A stretch of DNA of 31,973 bases from an uncultured Acetatifactor sp. (GTDB lineage Bacteria; Bacillota; Clostridia; Lachnospirales; Lachnospiraceae): assembly GCA_910578995.1 (NCBI GenBank), contig CAJTSY010000031.1, positions 1 to 31,973 of the forward strand, in the 5' to 3' direction. The position numbers were made by a program, and so were the translations under genes. Below the pieces are notes generated by a model that saw only the letters and a program-made list of their open reading frames with translations, did not search any database and was not told the DNA's origin. Positions 8,757-17,000 of the stretch are shown in pieces (within the stretch, counting starts at the first letter, position 1; each line of letters starts with the position of its first letter).

Positions 8757-11672
8757 CTAAACAAGGTTTTCAATCTTCATAAACTTATCCGCTTCCGAAC
8801 GGATCTTCTGTTCGTTTCCTACAACGCACAGATAGTCATCCTCCATAAAAGCCCGGATATAGGCGCCCAGCGCCCTGATATCCTCCGGGGTGGCATCCAT
8901 TACCTCATCCCTCTCCTTCTGGATCATGTCAGGGGTGATTCCCCGCATATAGGCTTCCCGGGAACGTCGCCCTTTTCCCGAAGCTGTCAGCGGCATGTCC
9001 AGCATACTGAATGTCCCGATGATGTACTGGGTCATGGTTCTTTCGTCCGCTTCGTAATTTTCCACAAAATCCGCCGCTTTTTCGTATACATCTATGGTCT
9101 GCCCCAGGTTGGGATCCCGGTAGGATACAAAATAACTCTCCCCCGTCCTCGCAAAGCCGCACATGCATCCGTAGGCTCCGCCCTTGACCCGGATATTCGT
9201 CCACAAATATTCATAGCCCATCATCACATTCAGAACCTTCAGCGTCCCCCTGTAGGGCAGCCCCTTCTTCAGGAAATTTCCCGCCCTGCATACATACTGT
9301 ACCTGTCCGGATGTCATAAACCCTTCATTCTTTCTGGCCGTTTCGGGCACATGACGGCCCGTCTCCACACTACAGGTATAAAGCTTCCCCTTCAGCGCAT
9401 CCAGACCGGCTTCCAGACTCTCGAAGGCATGCCCGTCCCCCGTAAAGTCCACCATCAGGTTCTCGGGCCGGAAGATCATCCTGCACAGTTCCTGCAGGCA
9501 TCCGATGAGCATCTCCTTTTTCGTGTCAAATTCCTTTTCCAGTGCAGACGTCATGCGGTACTGGCCCATACCTGTCAGCTCGTCAATCGCGGCGTGGGGA
9601 TCGTTTCCATAGGCAAGCGCCCTGGTCACCGCCACATTGTTGCCCGCCTCCTGCATATATTCCCGTGTCCGGGAATTATATTCAGCAAGGATCTCCTTAA
9701 GCCTCCTGGAATCCGTGAAATCGCTGCGCAGAATCAGTTCCTCCATAAGCTCCAGGGCCCGGCCCAGATTTCCGTACAGCGCCTTGGCTGCCACCTCCAG
9801 GGTCACGGTGTACCGGCCTGGATCCTGCGTATCGGCATAGTTATTCAATCCGACCCCGATCTCCCCGGCCGCCAGGTTGATTTCACTGCACAGATCCGCA
9901 TAGGAATAATTCTCCGTATCCACATGGCAGAACACATTCTGCAGAATCCCGATATAGGGGAAGTATTCCCCCGGCACATCCTGCGCCTTAAACATCAGCC
10001 TTAAATAGCCGATGCCGTTGGTGAACACATTATGGTACAGGGCCGGAAGGCCTGCCAGGGTTCTCTCCTCGTTATACAGGGGAGCGGCCTCCCGCTTCAT
10101 ATCCTCCCTGGCCAGAAGGGGAATCTTCGCCAGGTCCTCCGGCGTATCCTCCTTCTCACGGAATGCCTCCAGAGCATCCATCATACGGTGAATGTCCGCA
10201 ATCTCCTCCGGGGACATCCCCGCCTTCTTCTCCGCAAGAGCCTTCTTCAGTGCTTCCTCCCGCTCCCCTGCAAGCCCTTCCCTGGGCTGCAGTATCACCG
10301 TCGCCCCATGGGGGTTTTTCAGGAAATACCTGTCGATAAGGCCTTCGAAATACCCTTCCTCCACCTTCCTGCGCAGTCCGGCGTAGGTTTCGTTTGCCTC
10401 CAGGTGGAGAAAAGGCTTTGTGTCGTCGTACATCCAGCTTTCCAGGACGTCAAGCCCATACATGAGTCCCTTGGGAAAGCTTCCGAAATCAGCCTCCCTG
10501 TACTTGAACTCATAATGGTTGATGGCTGCGAGCAGCGCCTTTTTGTCAAAGCCCCCGCTTACAATCTTCTGAAGGACGCCCTCTATGGTCTCCAGGAACT
10601 CCTTCTCACGGTCAGCGGAAGTGCCCTTTGCAACCACGCTGAAATAGGGCTGCTTTATGTCGTTGTTGTAGATACTGTACACCTCTTTGCCGATCCCCCT
10701 GTCTATCAGGGCCTTTTTCAGGGGAGCGCCGGGCACTGTGCACAGAGCAAAATCCAGAACCTGGAAAGCAACAAAAAGCTCACGGTCCAGCGTATCCCCC
10801 ACGGACACACTCCAGGACAGATAGGTATTTTCATCTACGCTTTCCCCCTCGCTGACCGGAAATTCCTCCGTCCTGCGCACAGGCGCGTCAAAGGGCTCTT
10901 CCGACGCCACCTGGGAATCCACCTCCAGGGCCTCATAGCCAGAAAGATAATGCTCATCAATAAAGGCAAGCTTCTCCGCCATGTCCATGTTGCCATAGAG
11001 GTAGATGTAGCTGTTGGAAGGATGGTAATAGGTTCTGTGGAAATCCAGGAACTGTTCATATGTCAGATCCGGAATCGCCTCCGGGGCTCCCCCGGATTCA
11101 CAGCTGTAGGTAGTATGGGGATAAAGGGCCCTGCTGATCTGCTGGAACAGCACTGTCTCCGGGGAGGAATAGGCTCCCTTCATCTCATTGTAGACTACTC
11201 CGTTGTATGTCAGTTCCCCCTCTTCGTCCAACTCATAATGCCATCCCTCCTGGCGGAAGATGGCTTCATTCTCATAGATATTGGGATGGAACACCGCGTC
11301 CAGATATACATGCATCAGATTCTGGAAATCCTTGTCGTTACAGCTCGCCACAGGGTACACGGTATGGTCCGGATAGGTTATGGCATTCAGGAAGGTATTC
11401 AGGGAGCCCTTCGCCAGTTCGATAAAAGGATCCTTCACGGGAAATTCCCTGGATCCGCAGAGCACGGAATGCTCCAGGATATGCGCCACCCCGGTGGAAT
11501 CCTCCGGCGTGGTGCGGAACCCGATATAAAATACCTTGTTGTCATCGTCATTGGAAATCAGCGCCACCCTCGCGCCGGTCTTCTTATGCCTGCACAGGTA
11601 AACCAGGCTGTCGATATCCTCGATCCGCCTCTTCTCAATGATCTCATAGCCAGTCAGCTCTTCTACGTTCAT
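8757..11672 (-). CDS. M16C zinc peptidase, presequence-protease (PreP/insulinase) type
   Basis: A 971-residue metallopeptidase that probably degrades oligopeptides in a closed chamber. The inverted zinc motif HILEH is at residues 64-68, and the third ligand Glu163 lies in VVYNEMKGAYSS. The N-terminal context (TGVAHILEHSVLCGSREFPVKDPF) and NTFLNAITYPDHTVYPVAS are characteristic of M16C rather than pitrilysin. Length and layout fit two M16 halves joined by a helical hinge around residues 480-530. No signal peptide is seen, so it is likely cytosolic. The start at 11672 has AGGAG upstream; the frame extends 17 residues further but that part is unlike the family. It lies 19 bases from era and probably shares its transcript. 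Confidence 0.9.
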   Translation of the reverse strand: MNVEELTGYEIIEKRRIEDIDSLVYLCRHKKTGARVALISNDDDNKVFYIGFRTTPEDSTGVAHILEHSVLCGSREFPVKDPFIELAKGSLNTFLNAITYPDHTVYPVASCNDKDFQNLMHVYLDAVFHPNIYENEAIFRQEGWHYELDEEGELTYNGVVYNEMKGAYSSPETVLFQQISRALYPHTTYSCESGGAPEAIPDLTYEQFLDFHRTYYHPSNSYIYLYGNMDMAEKLAFIDEHYLSGYEALEVDSQVASEEPFDAPVRRTEEFPVSEGESVDENTYLSWSVSVGDTLDRELFVAFQVLDFALCTVPGAPLKKALIDRGIGKEVYSIYNNDIKQPYFSVVAKGTSADREKEFLETIEGVLQKIVSGGFDKKALLAAINHYEFKYREADFGSFPKGLMYGLDVLESWMYDDTKPFLHLEANETYAGLRRKVEEGYFEGLIDRYFLKNPHGATVILQPREGLAGEREEALKKALAEKKAGMSPEEIADIHRMMDALEAFREKEDTPEDLAKIPLLAREDMKREAAPLYNEERTLAGLPALYHNVFTNGIGYLRLMFKAQDVPGEYFPYIGILQNVFCHVDTENYSYADLCSEINLAAGEIGVGLNNYADTQDPGRYTVTLEVAAKALYGNLGRALELMEELILRSDFTDSRRLKEILAEYNSRTREYMQEAGNNVAVTRALAYGNDPHAAIDELTGMGQYRMTSALEKEFDTKKEMLIGCLQELCRMIFRPENLMVDFTGDGHAFESLEAGLDALKGKLYTCSVETGRHVPETARKNEGFMTSGQVQYVCRAGNFLKKGLPYRGTLKVLNVMMGYEYLWTNIRVKGGAYGCMCGFARTGESYFVSYRDPNLGQTIDVYEKAADFVENYEADERTMTQYIIGTFSMLDMPLTASGKGRRSREAYMRGITPDMIQKERDEVMDATPEDIRALGAYIRAFMEDDYLCVVGNEQKIRSEADKFMKIENLV

Positions 11673-11757
11673 TCCCGTCTTTCTCCTCTCTCTTTCTTCA
11701 TAATTAATTATTCTCACACCCATGCCGGATGACGGCTCCGGGCGGATTCTGTTCCCC

Positions 11758-12198
11758 TTACAGGGCTGCCAGGGCCAACTTGCTCACAGACAGCTCCTGT
11801 ATCACATATCCCTGCCGCTCCTTCTCTTCCGGGGGCACCGCCGCCAGCTCTTCCACGGTAAGCTGCCTCGTCACATACCGCTTCCTGCCCTCCCCCGTCT
11901 TTCCTCCCCCGATGACGGGAAAAGGCTTCTTTGTTTCCAGGACGTTTACCCTCACTCTCGCCTTCATCTGCCTGTAAATCTTTACCAGGAAACTGTCCGG
12001 GGCCAGGTAATAAAGATGGGTCTCCAGGGTATCCTGAAGGTCCGCCTCGGGAAGAATGTATTTCTGCATCACCAGACGGAGCTTGAACAGGATTTCCTCT
12101 TCCTCCAGGAACTCCCCGAATGTGTACTTACACCCCACATAAATACGCGCCGTGTCCTGGACGCTGTATTTGTAATCCTCATAAACCGTCTTCTGCAT
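11758..12198 (-). CDS. Unknown 146-residue protein coupled to the sigma-like gene
   Basis: I do not recognise this family. It is a soluble protein without signal peptide or membrane segment, acidic and helical in the N-terminal half (YTFGEFLEEEEILFKLRL) and more basic in the centre. The start codon lies inside the 3' end of the sigma-like gene (20-base overlap), the usual sign of translational coupling, so the two products are probably made together. The C-terminal part (QLTVEELAAVPPEEKERQGYV) looks extended. A role with the sigma-like protein is inferred from position only. Confidence 0.7.
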   Translation of the reverse strand: MQKTVYEDYKYSVQDTARIYVGCKYTFGEFLEEEEILFKLRLVMQKYILPEADLQDTLETHLYYLAPDSFLVKIYRQMKARVRVNVLETKKPFPVIGGGKTGEGRKRYVTRQLTVEELAAVPPEEKERQGYVIQELSVSKLALAAL

Positions 12199-12943
12199 AC
12201 TCGATATCCCCTATTTTATATCCGCTCATCCGCATGGCCTCCTGAATGGATTTCAGGGACATGCCGCTCTCCTGCATCAGCTCCCGGGGCGTCACCTTCC
12301 TGCCCAGCTCCCCGGCCAGTTCCTTAGCCTTGTCTGCCACCCGGTTCACTTTGGCCGCTATTTTCCGGTCTGTTTTCTCCTGATCCTCATTTTCCCGGAT
12401 AAGCTCCTCCATGGCATCCATGATCAGTCCTGCCAGTTTCTTCTCCGCCTGGGACGGATCCCCCGTTCCTTCCGGGCCGCTGCCCAGCGTCTCCACCCCT
12501 GCAAACAGGGCGGCGTTTCCCTCCCCGATCAGATCCTCCAGCAAAACCCCCTGGCCCGTGTACAGCCTGGCTATGTCCACCACCTGCTGCAGACAGGCCT
12601 CTACCAGGCACCGCCCTGCCTCCCTGTCGCCTGCCATGGCACCCATGGCCCAGGCCCTTCTCTCGCCCTGGCTGCACACCGGAAGCCTCTCCAGGCTGTC
12701 CAGGTACAGCTGAAGGTAATCCTGCTCCTCCCGGGTCAGGGGTTCCTGCGGATTTCCCGGCTCCCCTATGCCCACACTGTGTTTCTCCAGATAATCAAAC
12801 ACCATCTGAAGCTGGGATTCGCTTAAGTCCAGTCCGGAAAACACCTCCCTGACCTGCTCCTCCCCGATACGGTTCCCCTGCTCCCCGGCAGTCCGCCGCA
12901 CGCGCTCCAGGCATTCCGCAAACTCCCTCTCCCTGGATACCAT
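12179..12943 (-). CDS. Degenerate sigma-70-like protein lacking regions 2.3-2.4 and 4
   Basis: 254 residues. Residues 1-60 resemble sigma region 1.1 (LDLSESQLQMVFDYLEKHSVGI). Residues 72-95 match region 1.2 (DYLQLYLDSLERLP). Residues 95-150 match 2.1-2.2, including VEACLQQVVDIARLYTGQG and DLIGEGNAALFAGVE, the surface that grips the RNA polymerase beta' clamp. After that the aromatic -10-melting and recognition segment is missing, replaced by a Gly/Ser/Pro-rich stretch (152-166). Residues 190-245 resemble region 3 (KELAGELGRKVTPRELMQESGMSLKSI), and region 4 is absent. It could therefore touch RNA polymerase without recognising a promoter. The start has GGAGG seven bases upstream. It follows the rhomboid-like gene by 16 bases and overlaps the next gene. 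The homology is by eye; function is unknown. Confidence 0.75.
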   Translation of the reverse strand: MVSREREFAECLERVRRTAGEQGNRIGEEQVREVFSGLDLSESQLQMVFDYLEKHSVGIGEPGNPQEPLTREEQDYLQLYLDSLERLPVCSQGERRAWAMGAMAGDREAGRCLVEACLQQVVDIARLYTGQGVLLEDLIGEGNAALFAGVETLGSGPEGTGDPSQAEKKLAGLIMDAMEELIRENEDQEKTDRKIAAKVNRVADKAKELAGELGRKVTPRELMQESGMSLKSIQEAMRMSGYKIGDIEYAEDGL

Positions 12944-12959
12944 TTCCTGACCTCCCGTC

Positions 12960-13805
12960 TCATTTTACATGTGTATGTGTAAACAGATGCTGCTGGCAGT
13001 ACTCATAATTCCCATTACATTTGGAACAGAACCGGAACTCCAGTGACGGGTCGTCATCCTCAGTCTGTCCGCATATGGCGCACTTATGCTTCGTCACTTT
13101 GGAATTGCGCCTGATATCCTGTTTAAATTCCGCCCTCCGCTTCATCTGTTTCGGGGACATGTGAATATGGTTTCTTGACGTGACAAAAAAGATCACGAAG
13201 TTAAGCAGGGAGGAGGCGATGGCAATCCTGGTCACCATGCTGCCCGCGAACAGGAAATCGTACACCAGTACCAGTCCGTACAGAATCCCCATCCATTTCA
13301 CCTTCACCGGGATGATGAACATCAGCAGCACCTGAACATCCGGGAAGGTAGCCGCAAAGGCCAGGAAAATAGACATATTAATGTAATACGTGCTGAAATA
13401 AAGGGATGCAAGCGTGGAGACATATTCCACGTTCATGGCTGCTCCTCCTGCAAAATACTGGATTGCCAGCCATACAAAGCTGCCGATCACGGTAAACAGC
13501 ATCCCGGAGATCAGGTAGACATTATAGCGGTATACACCCCATGTCCGCTCCAGGCTGGTGCCTATATTATAATAGAACAGGAGCATAATGATGGTAAACG
13601 GATCCAGGGAGGACGGCGGTATGATCAGCCATGTGAAAATCCTCCATACCTGCCCGTGGAGGATGGCGTAGGGATTCAGCGTCAGATACAGAAGGAAATC
13701 CGCGTTGACCAGCTGGATGACGTAGCCTGCCACATAGCACAGAATCAGTATCAGCGAAAGATTGCTGACGGCATACTTGCCGAATTTTTTCTCAAAATTA
13801 CTCAT
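12960..13805 (-). CDS. Rhomboid/derlin-like membrane protein with C-terminal zinc ribbon
   Basis: 281 residues with about six membrane segments between residues 13 and 208. The loop signature VWRIFTWLI after segment 1 and the LERTWGVYRYNVYLISG stretch place it in the rhomboid/derlin superfamily. I cannot find the catalytic GxSG or the partner His, so it is probably an inactive, derlin-like form that binds membrane substrates. The cytosolic tail is basic (PKQMKRRAEFKQ) and ends in Cys242, Cys245, Cys260, Cys263, Cys270 and His273, a zinc-ribbon pattern. The start has AAGGAG seven bases upstream and a promoter of its own. It is first in the series that continues with the sigma-like gene, suggesting a link between a membrane event and transcription; that link is speculation. 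Confidence 0.8.
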   Translation of the reverse strand: MSNFEKKFGKYAVSNLSLILILCYVAGYVIQLVNADFLLYLTLNPYAILHGQVWRIFTWLIIPPSSLDPFTIIMLLFYYNIGTSLERTWGVYRYNVYLISGMLFTVIGSFVWLAIQYFAGGAAMNVEYVSTLASLYFSTYYINMSIFLAFAATFPDVQVLLMFIIPVKVKWMGILYGLVLVYDFLFAGSMVTRIAIASSLLNFVIFFVTSRNHIHMSPKQMKRRAEFKQDIRRNSKVTKHKCAICGQTEDDDPSLEFRFCSKCNGNYEYCQQHLFTHTHVK

Positions 13806-13871
13806 AGACCTACTCCTTTTCCCTTCCCCGGGATCATACTTTCCCGCTGCGTGAATAGCATTATGTAAAGT

Positions 13872-13900
13872 ATTTTATCATTCCCCCTCCCATAAGTAAA
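13872..13900 (-). promoter_or_regulatory. Promoter for the rhomboid-like gene series
   Basis: On the minus strand TTTACT (13895-13900) and TAAAAT (13872-13877) are 17 bases apart; TGA just before the -10 gives an extended element. It lies about 70 bases ahead of the rhomboid-like start codon. Confidence 0.5.
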
Positions 13901-13964
13901 CCAGACTTTTCCTTTTTTTATATAAAAATCTTAATTTTAATAAATTTTTCACAGCTTTTGGTAT

Positions 13965-13993
13965 TTGCATTTTACGTTTCATTGTACTATAAT
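13965..13993 (+). promoter_or_regulatory. Sigma-A promoter for the activase-like gene
   Basis: TTGCAT (13965-13970) and TATAAT (13988-13993) are separated by 17 bases. The predicted leader of roughly 85 bases contains a small hairpin (14043-14059, 6-bp stem with a G-T pair). Together with the minus-strand promoter 65 bases away this makes a divergent control region in AT-rich DNA. Confidence 0.75.
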
Positions 13994-14084
13994 GACTTAA
14001 AATGTCATGAGATGTCGGACATTCTATTTATGTACGGCTTATCACGGCTGACCGCTGTGAAACAAAACAGGAAGGATGATCTGC

Positions 14085-17000
14085 ATGGAATACACAAACA
14101 GTAATAGGGTTCTTCCCGGGGATGCGCATGCCCTTCTGGGCATTGACATTGGCTCCACCACCGTCAAAATCGCGATTCTGGACAGGGAGCACCATATATT
14201 ATTTTCAGATTATGAACGGCATTACGCCAATATCCGGGAGACGCTGCGAAGCCTCCTGGAAAAGGCCTGCGGCGAACTGGGCAGTCTCACGCTCCACCCC
14301 ATGATCACGGGTTCGGGAGGCCTGACCCTGGCGGGCTGCCTGGGAGTCCCCTTTATCCAGGAAGTCATATCCGTGGCCTCCGCCCTGAAGGAACTGGCCC
14401 CGAAAACCGACGTGGCCATAGAGCTGGGGGGCGAGGACGCCAAAATCATCTATTTTGAGGGCGGAAACGTGGAACAGCGGATGAACGGCATCTGCGCCGG
14501 GGGCACGGGCTCCTTTATCGACCAGATGGCTTCCCTGATCCAGACGGACGCCTCCGGGCTGAACGAATACGCCAAAAATTATCAGTCCCTGTACTCCATC
14601 GCCGCAAGGTGCGGGGTATTCGCCAAGACAGACATACAGCCCCTCATCAATGAAGGGGCCACCAAGGAGGATCTGGCCGCCTCCATTTTCCAGGCTGTGG
14701 TGAACCAGACCATCTCCGGACTGGCCTGCGGCAAGCCCATCCGGGGGCATGTGGCGTTTTTAGGCGGCCCCCTCCATTTTCTGTCGGAGCTGAAGGCCGC
14801 TTTTATCCGCACCCTGAAGTTGGACGACGAGCACGTAATAGATACAGACAATTCCCACCTCTTCGCCGCCATCGGCTCCGCCCTGAACGCAAAGGAAGAC
14901 AACTTCTGCACCATGGAGGAGATGCTCCGCAGGCTTTCCTCGGAGATCAAAATGGAATTCGAAGTGGAGCGCATGGAACCCCTGTTTGAGGACAGGGCCT
15001 CCTATGACGCCTTCCGGGAGCGCCATGCCCGCAGCCATGTGGCCACAGGGGATCTGGCCTCCTACAGCGGGAATGCGTTCCTGGGCATCGACGCCGGTTC
15101 CACCACCACCAAGATCGCCCTCGTGGGAGAGGACGGATCCCTGCTCTACTCCTTTTACGCCAACAATGACGGAAGTCCCTTAAAGACAGCCATCCGCTCC
15201 CTGAAGGAAATCTATGAACAGCTTCCCGACAAGGTGCGGATCGCCCGTGCCTGCTCCACCGGCTACGGCGAAGCGCTGATGAAGGCCGCCTTTCTCCTGG
15301 ACGACGGTGAGGTGGAGACGGTGGCCCATTACTATGCCGCCGCGTTCTTCAATCCCGATGTAGACTGCATTCTGGACATCGGCGGCCAGGACATGAAGTG
15401 CATCAAGATCAAGGACCAGACCGTGGACAGCGTACTGTTAAACGAGGCCTGCTCCTCCGGATGCGGTTCCTTTATCGAGACTTTCGCCAAATCCCTGAAT
15501 TACAGCGTGGAAGATTTTGCGGAAGCCGCCATCTTCGCCGCCCACCCCATAGACCTGGGCACCCGCTGTACCGTATTTATGAACTCCCGGGTGAAGCAGG
15601 CCCAAAAGGAAGGGGCAAGCGTGGCCGATATCTCCGCGGGACTGGCCTATTCCGTCATCAAGAACGCGCTGTTCAAGGTGATCAAAGTCTCAGACGCCTC
15701 GGAGCTGGGCAGCCAGATCGTGGTCCAGGGCGGTACTTTTTACAATGACGCCGTACTGCGAAGCTTTGAGAAAGTGGCGGACTGCCAGGCCATCCGGCCC
15801 GACATCGCAGGCATCATGGGGGCCTTCGGCGCCGCCCTTATCGCCAGAGAGCGCTATGAGGAGGGACAGGAATCCTCCCTGCTCTCCTATGAGAAGCTCT
15901 GCGCCTTCCAGTACGAGACCAGTATGGCAAAATGCCGGGGCTGTACCAACAGCTGCCGGTTAACCATCAATAAATTCTCGGGAGGACGTCAGTTTGTCTC
16001 CGGGAACCGCTGCGAGAGGGGAATCGGAGGCCAGAAGAACGCCCACAACGTGCCCAATTTGTTCGACTACAAGCTGAAGCGCCTTTTCTCCTATGACTCC
16101 CTGGAAGCCGACGATGCCCCCAGGGGCGTGGTGGGGATTCCAAGGGTCCTGAACATGTACGAAAATTATCCTTTCTGGCATGTGTTTTTCACCAGACTGG
16201 GATACCGAGTCCTGCTCTCCCCCGGCTCCACCCGTAAAATTTACGAACTGGGCATCGAGTCCATCCCCAGCGAATCCGAGTGCTACCCCGCCAAACTGGC
16301 ACATGGCCATGTGGAGTGGCTGATCCGGAAAAATGTGGACTTCGTGTTCTATCCGGCTCTGTTTTATGAGAGGGATGAGGTGGAAGGGGCCAATAACCAT
16401 TACAACTGCCCCATTGTCACCTCCTACTCGGAGAATATCAAAAACAATGTGGAGGCGATCAGCAGCGGCCAGGCCAGGCTGCGGAACCCCTTTATGTCCT
16501 TCCGGGATCCGGACACCGTGACCCAGGCCCTGCTGAAAGAATTTCACGAGCTTCCGGAAGTGGAAGTGCGGGTGGCCGCCGCAGCAGGGTGGAAGGAACT
16601 GGAAAATGTGCGCAGGGACGTGCGGAAAAAGGGGGAGGAAGTCCTTACATACCTGAAGGAGACCGGCAAACACGGCATCGTGCTGGCGGGCCGCCCCTAT
16701 CACCTGGATCCGGAGATCAACCACGGCATTCCGGAGCTGATCACTTCCTTCGACATGGCCGTGCTCACCGAGGATGCCATCTCCCACCTGGGATGTCCCG
16801 AGCGTCCCCTCGTCGTGTCGGACCAGTGGATGTACCACTCCCGCCTCTATGCCGCCGCAAGCTATGTAAGGCAGCAGGAGAACCTGGACCTCATACAGCT
16901 GAATTCCTTCGGCTGCGGCCTGGACGCAGTGACCACGGACCAGGTCAATGACATTTTGTCCGGCTCGGGCAAGATTTATACCTGCTTAAAGATAGACGAG

